This document shows, one piece after another, positions 21,278 through 32,007 of a stretch of 37,399 bases of DNA. The notes beneath the pieces were generated by a model, which was not told the DNA's origin, searched no databases, and was given only the letters and a program-made list of their open reading frames with translations. Position 1 is the stretch's first letter, and each line of letters opens with the position of its first letter. Origin of the DNA: Phytophthora quininea. Lineage: Eukaryota > Oomycota > Peronosporomycetes > Peronosporales > Peronosporaceae. The DNA is taken from contig JAAVTG010000244.1 of the NCBI GenBank assembly GCA_011947345.1, positions 1 through 37,399 on the forward strand, read 5' to 3'. Made by a program: the position numbers and the translations under genes.

Positions 21278-22050
21278 TTTCGGCTGGAATCGTAGAAACC
21301 TTGAACCCTGTCCTAGAATGTCAGTTTCTCCGCCCCCACGAGGCGTCCGAATGTGCAACCACCGCCAATTTGAAGAGGAAGCGCGCAGCTATCGACTGCA
21401 CCGCGTTGTGCGCGCGGACGAGTAGGCAGTCGCCGACGGTGAGGACGCGACCGCAGTGGACGGTATTCGTGGGAATCGGTTCCCGTCTGCTCTGAACTAT
21501 GAAAGTGCGTCGCCTTTTCGCGCGCCCCATCATCGTACTTAAGATGGAAATGTCGCACTTTAGCGGAGGTAATCAAAAACATGCTGGGGACGTTGAGTCC
21601 TCAGCAGTCGAGGTCCTTATCGGCCATAGAGCTCATAGAGGCAGCAACTCGGGGCAATTGCAGTCTGCAGTTCAAGTGGACTTCTACGCGTTCTTGTTGG
21701 ACACGTCCAAGACCCTTTTGCACATCATTTTCTTGTGTGCTGTCGTGAAAGTGAGTAACCCGAACTGTAATACGAATCGATTTCTTACTGTTAATCAACA
21801 GCTCCACGCCCCCAAAACTTTGCACTTGCCTTCAAGTTCACTTCCTTTCTTCCTTCGATCAACACAGCAAACCATTTCCAACAGCTACATACAGGTAGTC
21901 GAATCCCTTTGCCATACGCATGTCCGCCTTCGCTTTCCGGAGATCCGTTACCAAACACACGTAACGGATCTCTCGCCGCCCCTTCCATGATCGGTGGTGT
22001 GCAGCCCGTCCAGCACCACAAGGCGACTTTCCAGCCCGGTCAAGATCCCC
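21278..22050. other. Upstream region of the glycosyltransferase gene
   Basis: About 770 bases between divergent genes. It holds an intron-like segment (GTGAGTAACC...TTAATCAACAG, about 21750-21801) that may be a 5' UTR intron, and the 12-bp inverted repeat at 21940-21972. A frame at 21499-21990 is open but unrecognised, so no gene is called. Confidence 0.4.
21940..21972. repeat. 12-bp inverted repeat in the glycosyltransferase leader
   Basis: GAGATCCGTTAC (21940-21951), loop CAAACACAC, GTAACGGATCTC (21961-21972). The arms are perfect. It lies about 80 nt before the ATG at 22051, so it could be a leader RNA hairpin or a palindromic protein-binding site. Confidence 0.7.
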
Positions 22051-23713
22051 ATGAAGGAGTTGTCGTCGTCGCTCAAGAACCTCAGCACCGACACCACTCG
22101 GTGGCTGCATTCGCTGATCGCGCTGGTGCTGGTGGCCGGCGCCTGCTCCGTCGCTTGGGAACTCGCCGCTCTGCACGCCAGTCGACCGTTCATCGCCACC
22201 CCAACCGAATTCTACGCCGATGTCTTCACGCTGCAGACGCCGCCGTCCGTGGTCGACTACAGCGAGTACCAACGGATCGACGCCAATGTCGACGTCGACG
22301 TGCCGTCCGACGACATGCTGCACTTGAGCCATCTGCAACAGGCTTGTGAAGAGGAACCGGATACGGTCCTTCCGAGTCGATTCGCGGCCCTCGACAACCA
22401 AAAGGATGGACACGAACCCGACGCGAAATCCAGCACTTCATTGTACCACCGCAACGATCCGAGACTTCTGGAAGAATTGCAACGCTGTGGTGATGTCGAT
22501 ATCTTCATGCCGATGGCTGCAAGGAGTACCGGAGGCTGTGCGGCTGTTGCTGGCCCTCTGAAGTTCCTGCAGTCAAGACTACTACCGCAATGGGCTCTGG
22601 AAATTCAAGAGTACGACGTGGGGACGAAGAAAAGATCGGGTACTTTGACTTGTGTCCGAACACGCCCATGCTCTTCATGGCTCCGGAGCATGCGCTTGAT
22701 ATCGTCAGGTCCCCCAACTGGCCCAAGACCAAGCCAGTGTATCTCATGGCTCCAGGACTGGACTTGAAGAGTTCAACTCCACCACCGGTTAACTTTACGA
22801 GGACAGTGCTGGAGCTGACGGACGTTGTGCTGTGTCGTACCATGCGCTGCGACCAAGATGTCAAGAAGTTCCTGGTGGAACAGTCGGCGCAGATTGCGGA
22901 CGACGCAGCGGCTGAAGACAGCAAGATCAAGCAGACCCGCGTGCTCTACACGAGCCAAACGACGGCAGACCCCAACAACTTTGCACAAAGAGTTCTTGGA
23001 GGCGAACCGATCCGACGAAACAAGGCGGACTTTGCCTACGCGAGGTTCACCCACACGACCTGGAACATTTCGTCGAGGAGCAGTCAGGACGTGCTGAATT
23101 GCTGGAGCACACACAAAAGGAGCTACCCAACTTGGATGTCTACTTGTTGAAAGGGATATACGGCGACAATCTGAACGTCGGGATGAGATTGTACAAGCCG
23201 TTCCCTGGCGACGAGAACACCAAGAAACACTTGTGGAACGTCACCAGGTTCTCGAGGGACTTCGGACGAGCGTCCTTCTTCATCTGTCCAACAGCTGAAG
23301 ATGACTGTTTCGACCTCGCTCGAGCTGCTGGTGGGGTGGTGGTCACAGCAGACGCGTATCCGATGAACGAGTTCGTCTCGACGCAAAACGACGGTGTGCT
23401 GTTCCCCACGCAGCAATCTGGAGCGCTTCAGTCCAACGAGAGTCTCGTTGCTGATAAGTTATTGCTGTCGGCACCTCCGCTGCCCGTTTACAGCTCTTCG
23501 GATCTGTGTGCGGCAGTGTTGAGGACACGAAAGTCGACGAGCATCTACGACCGAATGGCCATCGCTACAAACACGCGCCGTCGCTATAACGAGGACTCGA
23601 AGTTCTTCATCCTGCGTATGATCGAGCTTCGAGCTTTTGCGCGTCACGAACGAGAGCTCTTGGAAGAAGCTCAAGCATTTGACCTGCACATGCTTCGTCA
23701 AGGGACAGACTAG
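22051..23713 (+). CDS. Type II membrane glycosyltransferase (GT-B, group 1-like)
   Basis: Probably a Golgi or ER enzyme that transfers sugars. Start ATG 22051 (MKELSSSLKNL) because the longer frame begins at GTG. Seen: one N-terminal membrane helix (WLHSLIALVLVAGACSVAW), a long lumenal region, a Rossmann-like middle (PMLFMAPEHAL, TRVLYTSQTTADPNNF, NLDVYLLKG) and a donor-site-like C-terminal segment (FFICPTAEDDCFDLARAAGG with VVVTADAYPMNEFV), which follows the E-x7-E-like layout of group 1 enzymes. Single bases are missing at GGGG 22620-22623 and GG 23044-23045; repaired length is 554 residues. The sugar and acceptor are not predictable. The exact CAZy family was not recognised. Confidence 0.65.
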
Positions 23714-23853
23714 AATCGCAGTCGAGCAAGAAAACTATATACTATGCAGTAATACACAATCACTTTGTTCAACAATAAAAGTATCTGCTCTGGAAGCGCA
23801 GTGAACCGCCACCGCGACCCTGGACAGTTTTGCCAACATATACTTCGACTACG

Positions 23854-24710
23854 ATGCCTGAAGATTACTTGAGTACGTGGCCATCGCCTTGGATTGCGAA
23901 TAGATCATTGAACAAACTTAATACGTAGCAAAATCCGGCGCCAAGGACTTGATCACGACGGCGATATCTGAGGTGTTGACGCTTCGACCTCGAGTTCCAG
24001 TGGCGTTCCTTGCCAGCTAGTAAGTTTAAATAAATCTGACGTGAAAATATTTTGCTAATGTTTCACGAATTGTAACCAGCTTTCAAGGTCTGGCGACAAA
24101 CACATCCGCAAGGACAGTCACTTATTTGCGAGCGTGTCATCCCAGCAGTCCCTCGTTCCCATCCACCGTAGAAAAAGTGTTCCACGAACTTGCAGCGACT
24201 GAAGCTTCGACGGCTTCAAACAACAACAACGTCGATAGTTTACCACTTCGATCAGAGTCTGCTCCTCGGAAGGTCCGAACTGGTGGACCTGCCACCATCA
24301 GCCTAAGTGCATTCTCGCAACTTCTGCTCCAACTGAGTGAGGATTTTCCAAAGGCAGTGCAATCACGATTCCTCCAACAAATGAGCACTATGGGAAGCGA
24401 AAACGTGAGTTTTGCTCGATTTCAGCGTGGGGTGCACGCTTGCCTCCTTCTGGAAGAATTACTCGATGCTGCTACGCTGTTATTCCAAGCTATTGAAGCG
24501 AATGAGTCAACTGGGACAATTTCTGCGGACACACTGACGACGACACTTCGATCGGCTGCAACGACGCAGTTTCCGCGGGATATTGCAACGGTACTGACCT
24601 CATTGCTTTCCAATTCACTGGCACCCAATACTACACTGCCGTCGCACCGTCCTGTTTTACACCTTAGTGATGTCCATGAGATCGTGTTCGGCTTGGCGTT
24701 CACTCAGTAA
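23854..24710 (+). CDS. TPGS1: TPGS1-like tubulin polyglutamylase complex subunit
   Basis: Exons 23854-23872, 23929-24019 and 24080-24710 with introns of 56 and 60 bp; 246 residues in clean frame. Seen: after MPEDYL comes TKSGAKDLITTAISEVLTLR plus PRVPVAFLASYFQGL, a RIIalpha/Dpy-30-like docking helix pair typical of TPGS1. Later ISLSAFSQLLLQLSEDFP and SFARFQRGVHACLLLEELL match the conserved C-terminal half of that family. TPGS1 scaffolds TTLL1 glutamylase and is linked to cilia, flagella and centriolar microtubules. This fits an organism with flagellated zoospores. No ATG-initiated longer frame exists; the tiny first exon is required to supply the start. The assignment is from remembered family features and is fairly, not fully, sure. 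Confidence 0.7.
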
Positions 24711-24823
24711 ACATCTTTGTATTACTGTACTTACTCTCCGACAAGGAAATGACTTCACCAAGGAGTGGTGCCACCACAACAAGATTTGAATTCTAAAGCG
24801 CTCCCACGCCGAAAGTCCTACAA

Positions 24824-24975
24824 TTACGCTTCACTTTCAAAAATGAGATCGATATCTGGTTGAAGGTAGCGTTTCTTGTATTTGGCTTCATCAACAGTGT
24901 TCTCATATTCATCTGCGACCAAGAACTTCATGAAATTGAACCCGAAGAAAGCAAGTCATCGTCTAGTGAATGCAT
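24824..24975 (-). CDS. Candidate small protein, about 50 residues
   Basis: Minus strand ATG 24975 (MHSLDDDLL), then a frame change near 24950, then MKFLVADEYENTVDEAK and YLQPDIDLIFESEA before the TAA at 24824. With one base restored the length is exactly 51 codons. The acidic, regular composition looks coding, but no family was recognised. It might instead be the last exon or remnant of a larger gene. Confidence 0.35.
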
Positions 24976-25044
24976 TATTTTCCTCCTCCTTCTTCTTGCA
25001 AATACATGCATTCGCAATACAAGTCTTTGAACGATGGTTGGCGT

Positions 25045-25785
25045 TTATGACCTGGCATGAACGAACGGAGCTGTCAATTCCGACAGCTTGAGCTTCTGCA
25101 AGCCCTTCTCATCGAAATTGTCGGGATCGAGCCACCGGCGGTAGGCGTCCTTAATACCATCGTCCCAGTCGGCGTCGATCATCGAGAACCAAGTCGAGTC
25201 GCGACTGCGGCCCTTGTACACGACAGCTTGACGAAACTTTCCTTCGTATGTGAATCCGAACCGAGGCGCGGCAGCTCTCGACGGCAAGTTGAGGCTGTCA
25301 CACTTCCACTCAAAGCGTCGGTAGCCCAGTCGGAAGACGTTCTCTGCCAGGAGGTAGATGGTTTCTGCTGCAGCGCAAGATTTTGCAAGTCGAGGAGAGA
25401 AGTGGACGTGGCCCACTTCGACCACGCCGCGACTCGGTTTAATGCGCATGTAGGAGATCATCCCGACAGTAAATCCGTCCACGACGATGGCGTAGTACTG
25501 CGGGTCGTGAGAGTCTTGAGCTCCAAGGCACCATTTCTCGAATGTAGCGAAGTTTGCGAACGGCCCGACGGTCAAGTACGTCCAACGAGCGTCGCTGGGG
25601 TCGTCGGCAATGGCGTCCCAAAACTGCTGAGCGTGGCGATCGGCTTGCAATGGCTCGATCCGGCAATAGTTGCCGCTCAGCGTCGAGTGCGGTGGGGGCG
25701 GTGGGGGCGTCCAGTTGTCCATGGCGGGTCCAATGGGCTGGCCGAGCTCATTGACTCGGGCTTGGTTGGCTTCGGCGGACGGCAT
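25045..25785 (-). CDS. GNAT-family N-acetyltransferase, RimJ/RimL-like
   Basis: Predicted to transfer acetyl from acetyl-CoA to an amine. Start ATG 25785 (MPSAEANQ); the longer frame begins with GTG. 246 residues. Seen: a Pro-rich N-terminal patch, CRIEPLQADRHAQQFWDA, RWTYLTVGPFANFATFEKW, DPQYYAIVVDG, GVVEVGHVHFSP, AAETIYLLAENVFRLGYRRF (acetyl-CoA-binding helix region) and EWKCDSLNLPSRAAAPRFGF. This exact subfamily is common in bacteria and fungi and acts on unknown small molecules or protein N termini. A CACTTTGCAG just upstream might be a 5' UTR splice acceptor. No frame break. Confidence 0.85.
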   Translation of the reverse strand: MPSAEANQARVNELGQPIGPAMDNWTPPPPPPHSTLSGNYCRIEPLQADRHAQQFWDAIADDPSDARWTYLTVGPFANFATFEKWCLGAQDSHDPQYYAIVVDGFTVGMISYMRIKPSRGVVEVGHVHFSPRLAKSCAAAETIYLLAENVFRLGYRRFEWKCDSLNLPSRAAAPRFGFTYEGKFRQAVVYKGRSRDSTWFSMIDADWDDGIKDAYRRWLDPDNFDEKGLQKLKLSELTAPFVHARS

Positions 25786-26198
25786 GGCTGGCGGTACTGA
25801 GGAAACTGCAAAGTGATGAACGGATGACTCATTCGAAATCTTCTGCTTGGAGTACAAGCCTGTACGAGAAGGTTCTTGTGGTTTCTGTCCTTGCAGCAAA
25901 TCTATTTCGTCGCAAGAGGTCGATGAATGTATCTCTGCAGATTCCCTTGGCCGCCGTTCACCGGCTGTGGGCCGCACAATTCCGTGACCGATACCTCGGA
26001 GCGCTCTTCAGATCCTCCTAATGAACTTCCACTGCAACCTCTCCGTCAAAACCCTTTCGATCCGAGACAAAGTCAACACTAACCCCCGCTTTGAAATGCA
26101 TCCCCACCCCGTGTTTGATAACCTCGACGTGTCCAGTCCTCGATCTGGCTGATCCGTCTTCCGTCTGCTCGTCTATCTACTGGAATCGCCATCACGGT
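25786..26198. other. Intergenic spacer
   Basis: About 410 bases: promoter and possible 5' UTR intron of the GNAT gene, and 3' flank of the bL35m gene. Nothing else is seen. Confidence 0.45.
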
Positions 26199-26707
26199 CT
26201 ACTTGCCGAGCATGCGCAAGATGTTCTTGCGGATCTGGCCCTGCACGAACACGGGCTTGCCGAGCCGGCGGATGCGCTCGCGTGTCTTCTTGGTGGCGAT
26301 GTGGCGCTTGTTGGCCTGCGCGCGCTTGACGAGGCCGTTCTTGTTGACCTTGAAGCGCTTCTTGACAGACGCCTTGGTCTTGAGTTTGTAGCCCATGGCG
26401 CGCGTCTGCAGCTGCGGGAAGTTGATGGCGCTGCGCATGGCCAACGTGGTCACAAGGGAGGCTGCGGGGGCAGGTCTGGCCACGGCGGCGAAGCGGGGCG
26501 CCTGGACGGCGCTGGGAGCAGCCATGGCCAGCGTCTTGAACTGCTTGGCGAGAGACCTGATTCCGCACCAACCGATGGACGCATTGCAATATAAATTAGT
26601 GCGTTGTAAAGAGGAGATCAAACATCATAAAATGCATGTGCTGAGATCCAGCAGCAAGGTGTTAGTGACGGAGAAACAGACCACTAAACGTACCGGAAGA
26701 GCGCCAT
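26199..26707 (-). CDS. MRPL35: Mitochondrial large-subunit ribosomal protein bL35m
   Basis: Exon 1 26694-26707 (MALFR), intron 26557-26693 (137 bp, GTACGT...AATCAG), exon 2 26199-26556; 123 residues. Seen: an Arg/Ala/Ser-rich mitochondrial presequence ([31 protein letters not shown]), then [37 protein letters not shown] and RILRMLGK-like basic C-terminal sequence, matching bL35. The first exon was chosen because it joins in frame at the CG/G split and extends the presequence; the internal ATG at 26525 would shorten it. It is divergent from the AN1 gene, sharing about 245 bp of promoter. Confidence 0.88.
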
Positions 26708-26901
26708 TTTCGACTTGATGCGTCTCCAGTTATGTGAGGCGCAGCATCGATTCTAATTTCAGCCAATCAGAACAGAAAGGTAGAGGAAGAAAACATGCAT
26801 TCTTTTCACCACCTCGGATTACCGCCTTGCGACTTCTCGTTCTGGACTGTTCTCGAGTATCCAGCGCCCTGGGGATACGGACGTCATTGACAAACCACAT
26901 C

Positions 26902-26916
26902 TTCATTTTCCATTTC
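26902..26916 (+). promoter_or_regulatory. Initiator and flanking element of the AN1 gene
   Basis: TTCATTTTCCATTTC is a near-perfect oomycete TCATTYYNCAWTTT core element, 36 nt before the ATG at 26953. Confidence 0.7.
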
Positions 26917-26952
26917 GCAGCGTTCCGATTCCTACATACCTTCTCCCCAAAA

Positions 26953-27843
26953 ATGGACATTGGCGCGCACTGCTCCGTGCCGGCCTGTCACCAGCAGGAC
27001 TTCCTGCCGTTCACGTGCGACTGCTGCGACGGCGTCTTCTGTCTGGACCACCGCAGCTACGACGCCCACGAGTGCCCCAAGGCCGGCAGCCACGACCGCC
27101 GCGTCGTGCAATGCCCAGTATGCAAGCAGATGATCCGCTGGACCATGGAGCAAGACGTGAACGCCGTGTGGGAACAGCACGTACGCGTAGGCAACTGCAC
27201 CAAGGAGAAGTTCCGTCAGCAGCAGAAGAAACCCAAGAAGAAACGCTGCGCAGCCGACGGCTGTCGCGATGTTCTGCTCACTTCCAACCAGTTCCATTGC
27301 ACCAAATGCAACCAAGACGTGTGTTTAAAACACCGCTTCGAAGCAGACCACGACTGCGAGAGTAAGCGACGGAGTCAGAGACAGCAGTGGCTCGGAGGTT
27401 TTAAACAACGAACCTCGAGTGCTGCCAAGCCCAGAGGGTCTACTGCGGCCAAACCGATTCAGATCCAACAGAACGCTCGCAATGCGGCGGCGTCGATTGT
27501 TAGTGGCACCAAGTCGACGGTCAGTTCTTTAGTGCAGAACGCCAAAGCGGCGGGAAGCGCGATCACCGCCAGCTCGGAAGAGTGCCCGATGTGTCAGCAG
27601 AAGTTCGCGTACGTGAGCCAACTCATCGCACACGTGAACCGAGCACATCCAGAGACCAATGCAGCTCCCAGACAAGCAGCTCGAGCTGCACCTACACCTG
27701 CTGCAGTACCGGCAGGTAGCGAAGTGTGTCCACAATGCCGAGCTGTGTTTCCGAACGTGAACGCTTTGATCCAACACGCCGAGACGGCACACACTGCTGC
27801 CGTTGGGGCTACAGGAGATCCAGACAAATGCCTGCTCATGTAG
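26953..27843 (+). CDS. AN1/C2H2 zinc-finger protein with C-terminal CaaX box (ZFAND2/Cuz1-like)
   Basis: A 296-residue ubiquitin/proteasome-associated stress factor. Seen: two AN1 fingers (from [19 protein letters not shown] with [13 protein letters not shown], and from [18 protein letters not shown] with [13 protein letters not shown]), a Lys/Gln-rich linker, then two C2H2 fingers ([18 protein letters not shown] and [19 protein letters not shown]). The last four residues are CLLM, a CaaX box predicting farnesylation; animal AIRAPL (ZFAND2B) is also prenylated. Family members bind the proteasome and p97 under arsenite or proteotoxic stress. The larger open frame begins upstream at 26734, but the initiator at 26902 puts the true start at ATG 26953. 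No intron, no frame break. It converges on LC8 with 101 bases between stops. Confidence 0.88.
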   Translation: MDIGAHCSVPACHQQDFLPFTCDCCDGVFCLDHRSYDAHECPKAGSHDRRVVQCPVCKQMIRWTMEQDVNAVWEQHVRVGNCTKEKFRQQQKKPKKKRCAADGCRDVLLTSNQFHCTKCNQDVCLKHRFEADHDCESKRRSQRQQWLGGFKQRTSSAAKPRGSTAAKPIQIQQNARNAAASIVSGTKSTVSSLVQNAKAAGSAITASSEECPMCQQKFAYVSQLIAHVNRAHPETNAAPRQAARAAPTPAAVPAGSEVCPQCRAVFPNVNALIQHAETAHTAAVGATGDPDKCLLM

Positions 27844-27944
27844 ATCGCCTCTCTTTTGCAAAGAATTCAATACTAAGTAACTTTTCTCTCCATCAGAATA
27901 TATATTATATCTCTGGCCTTGCAGGCTTGTGTTGCCCTCTTGGT

Positions 27945-28358
<414 letters not shown>

Positions 28359-28389
28359 CTAGTTTAGCAGATAGTAGTTTGGACGGGGA

Positions 28390-30155
28390 CTAATTCTGCG
28401 ACGCGCGCAACAAAGCTGTGACGTGTGACGCGCACGAGCGCGCCAGCGAGCCGTAGGTGCTGAGCTCCTCGTCCACCGGGCGGTTGTGCATCTTGGCGGC
28501 GTAGTGGAAGTTGGACACGGTGTTCTTACGTGCCTTGGCGCGCGGTCGCTGGAACTTGACGGCACCACGTTGTAGCCGCCTTCCAGCACCGAGACGATGC
28601 GGCCGTCGCAGCAGCTACGAAAACAGCAACGGGTTAGCAAGCTGAGTGACATCACCGCACAGAGACTACATACTCTTCAGCGACGGCAGCGACCTGGTCT
28701 GTGATCCATCCGTAGTCGTCCTCGGTCAGGAAGTAGTAAAAGTCGTCGGCGTGGCCGTCGAATCCAGCCGAGATCATGATGAGGTCTGGTCGGAATTTGG
28801 TCAGCGCTGGGATGAGCTTCTTGGTCACCTTGTCACGGAACGCCTTGGAAGACTCCTCCATCAGCGACCGCTTCGCCTTGGCTGTCAGCTTCAACCGCTC
28901 GTCCAGGAATTTCGGACCGAGCACTTTCAGTGGGAGATTGATGATGTTCTTGCTCTTCTCGAGCTCCGGTGAGCAGCCGTGCGGACCCACACCAGAGCAT
29001 GGGTAGAAGTTGTCGTCGTCGTACAAGTGAATGGACGAGAAGAAGACGTTCTCTGGGTCTTTTCGTCGCGCCAGGGCTTGTAGGAGGAGAACTGCACCGG
29101 CGCCCAGCTCGGTGGTAGCGGGTAGTTCTGCTTGTGAGGGATTAGATTCCGAATGACCTCCTCGGTACCATTGCCGTGGTGGATATCAAAGTCAACGATC
29201 GCGACGCGTTTGATGCTCACGCGTGATCTTGGTTCGAGTAAAGAGCTCGAGCTCGTGCTGCTTTTCATCGATGGAGTGTAGTACGGAGTCGCGTAGTTGC
29301 TCATAGCATACGAAGCGCCGATACAGACATTGTTTAGCAGACAGAAACCGCATGTACACATCTCCGGACGAAGGTGAAAGCCCTCTCCTTCCACACATCC
29401 GTTGGGGCCAGCGTGGTGACCTGGCGGGCGTACAACAACAAAAGCGTTTCTGTAGACAGCACGGTTTAGCTTGCATACATCGTATGGAAGCAAGTGCTGA
29501 TTGAACGTACTTTGTTTGGTTGTTGAGGACTTTATCGATAGCGTGACAGACGGCTCCCGCAGCCATGCGGGCTGCCGTGTAGCTGCTACTGGAGATTGGT
29601 GAATCCATGTCGAAGCTACCACCGGACGGTTGGTCCTCTGCTTCAAAGCACTTCAACGCATGATCCGTCTGTAGGTGATAACACGAAAACAAGGTTAGAC
29701 AACACAAAAATGCGCTTCTCAAGCAGACGACGAAGGATTACCTTGAGCCACTCGTCATACGTGAGTACCTTGCTTTTGGACTTGCCAGTCTGTTTGTCGT
29801 AAAGCGGTCCGACCAAGAACTCGCTATTCTGTTCAGGTAAATTGCCGCATGCCTTCTCGAGATGCTGGATGTACTCGAAAGTGTGCACACGCAAGATATC
29901 GTTCAATCGGGCGGGTCGCAGCTCGTTCAGGTTGGCCCATTTGAGCTCCTTGAAGCGCTCCTTGTGCAGCACACCGTCGGGTCCACCCAAAACACACAAT
30001 CGTTGACGACTCTCTTGATGCGAGTCATTGTGGTGATCCAAGCAAGTCGGTTGGTATACCAGTAACGTACCAGCTGGCTCGTTCTCCAATTGCTCCAGCA
30101 GGTTGCTCGCGAGCTTTGCCAGCGTCGAATTCTTCCCTCCTGTGGGGGTCGACAT
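28390..30155 (-). CDS. Class II-type histone deacetylase
   Basis: A zinc-dependent deacetylase of nuclear or cytoplasmic lysines. Exons 29742-30155, 29511-29668, 28674-29449 and 28390-28614; introns 73, 61 and 59 bp. Seen: LLVYQPTCLDHHN, RPARLNDILRVHT, VVRPPGHHAGP (His pair), CGFCLLNNVCIGA, VDFDIHHGNGTEE (zinc Asp and His), SAGFDGHADD (zinc Asp) and EGGYNV. All catalytic residues are present. Single bases are missing at TTTT 29060-29063 and near 28556; after repair the C terminus reads ARKNTVSNFHYAAK to the TAG at 28390-28392. From ATG 30155 the product is 524 residues. A Ser-rich insert lies between CLLNN and DFDIHHG. The true N terminus may be further upstream. Confidence 0.88.
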
Positions 30156-31120
30156 GCAGTCATCAGCAATCTCTGGGTTCTGGCAAAGAACGCCTTCTTC
30201 GTCGTCGGCGAAGGCTCATGGCTCGGCCTCTTCCACGAGTACTGAGTCCCATTCGAGTTCAGTCGTCCACTTGCCGGCGACGGTGCCGGTCGTTTTCGAT
30301 GCACCTTCTCCTGAGTCAGAGTGTTGAGAGGGATGGGCATCTTGGCTTCACGGACATATTGCTGTTCATCGTCGGCGTCCTCTCCGTCCTCTACTTCATC
30401 CGAGTACTGAGTCATCACGGGCGGTCGAATTCCCATGAAACGAGCGTCATGTGGGGGACGGGGCAGCAGAATTCTTGTTGGGTGCTGGCCTTGCTTCCTC
30501 TCTCTCTTCATCAACCTCCATGAGAGTGACACTGGACATCCTACGCAGCATTGGCTCGGGAGTTGCGTCCATGACGTGGGGGCCGCCCACGCCACCGACG
30601 GCAAATCCGTTGCTGTGGTCTGTGCCGGTGCTTCCGGTTTCGCTGCCCGAGCTTCCAGGACTCGTGCTGAGCAGCGACATGACGTTGTGACGCACGTCAA
30701 AGTGTCTTGGAGGGTCTGCTGTGGCTGTGGTGGTGGCGTGTTGAGTGATAGTAGCGTGTGCACGCCCAGTCGGTCGGACGGGTCGGCGTCCGGTTTGAGA
30801 TGGGGCTCCGGCTCGGTCTTGAACTGCTCGTCATCCCTGTGTGGACTGCACCACATGGGCTTCTTGCCGCTGGCTTGCATGGCTTGGGTCTTGGGTTGTA
30901 GGGGCTTCAATGGCTTGGTCTTGAATCTTCTGCTTGGTCTTCTTGGTCCGAGCGGCGAATTGGCGAATGACACTAGCAAAGTTGCGATCGCAGCAATGGG
31001 GTACACAGGGTTTACACAATGTTTGATGTTGCAGAGAAAGAGCGGTGAATACGATTCTCAAGTCATTGTTGTACGATACGACGTGAACACTATCGTCCCG
31101 CCTTCGATCGAGCTGCACCC
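30156..31120 (-). other. Coding-like low-complexity region, probably the N-terminal part of the HDAC gene
   Basis: Minus-strand frames continue upstream of ATG 30155 with protein-like, acidic and Ser/Pro-rich stretches in the same direction: TKKTKQKIQDQAIEAP (about 30930), RDDEQFKTEPEPHLKPD (about 30800), VRHNVMSLLSTSPGSSGSET (about 30660), SSVTLMEVDEEREEARPAP (about 30510) and TQYSDEVEDGEDADDEQQ (about 30380). They lie in different frames, so at least three single-base breaks or introns are needed. I infer a disordered N-terminal region, or a separate short gene. A CKPC...HCC cluster near 31000 may mark a zinc-binding start. Not resolved. Confidence 0.4.
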
Positions 31121-31319
31121 TTGGAGGACACGCTTTTGCTACACCAAGGTAAATGCAGTGAAAGAAAGATCACTGCTGATGCGGCCTGACGGGTAAGTTG
31201 TTTAGGATTGATGAAATGTCCACTTGGTGTGGTGCACATGATATTAGCCCATTTTACCAGCATACGCCAAGTGAAATCAATAGTTAGCATTGCAGCAAGG
31301 TTTGTTTATTTACTGAACA

Positions 31320-31941
31320 TAACCACACAACTTCAACTTGCTCGTCGATCGCAGCTCCAGGAAACGCATCACGAATGCTCAAAACACCTTCAAGCGGAGT
31401 TCGTGTGTACAAGGACATCGTCGTCCGATCCGACGTTCCAGCCGGAGCCAAGACGTTCAATGTCGGGCTGCGGATGTCCTGGGTCCTCGAGAACAATTGT
31501 GCGCGCGTTTTGATCTTCCCCACGCATGTGCTTACGACAGCGTTTGAGCGCATCGGCCGATAGCTCCGAAGTCAAGACGAGCAAGTCGACCACTGCAATC
31601 GGGTGGCAATGGTTCAAGGGGAGCTACGCGTTTGCGTCCGAGTTGCAGAGCACCGAGATCTCCATCGTGAACGCTACCAAGTGTTCGGCAATGGTGCCGC
31701 CCCGCCCAAAGGTCCGACAATTGGCGAGTCCTTCTTGTGTATTGCCAGCAGCGCCAACGAAGACCCACACCGGGGCGGGATCGGCAGTCTTGGCTTCGTC
31801 AAAGGTTCCCAGGGCAAGACGTGCTAACGGGTGTCGTTGCCTGAAGCTACGATTGCACTGATTAATGTGCCCAGTGTGGTCGCACATGTTTCAACTGTAT
31901 GGTCGTGGATCAACTCGACTGTCAGTTCGTGCAGCAAGTAG
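31320..31941 (+). pseudogene. Decayed S1-protease homologue P1
   Basis: Related to the gene at 33122-33935. Seen: VVRSDVPAGAKTFNVGLRMS, PTHVLTTAFERIGR ending in a stop near 31563, then after a gap and frame change SKSTTAIGWQWFKGSYAFAS, TEISIVNATKCSAMVPP, ANEDPHRGGIGSLGF, and an out-of-frame tail NVPSVVAHVSTVWSWINST to the TAG at 31939-31941. The signal peptide is missing, the region between His and Asp sites is deleted, and an internal stop follows GKTC. The catalytic His position is Phe/Glu and the Ser site is eroded (GGIGS). Pseudogene. Confidence 0.75.
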
Positions 31942-32007
31942 AAGTTGAGCAGCTTTCATTTCGTGTTATGATTGTAAGAAATCTACAGCGCTTTAACGTT
32001 GTGTTGC

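Noticed and set aside
26091..26594. Plus-strand open frame opposite bL35m
   Set aside because: Antisense shadow of a GC-rich basic protein gene; the bL35 match on the minus strand is decisive.
30435..31196. Plus-strand open frame of about 250 codons opposite the HDAC upstream region
   Set aside because: No start context, no domain; the minus-strand segments look more protein-like and share direction with HDAC.
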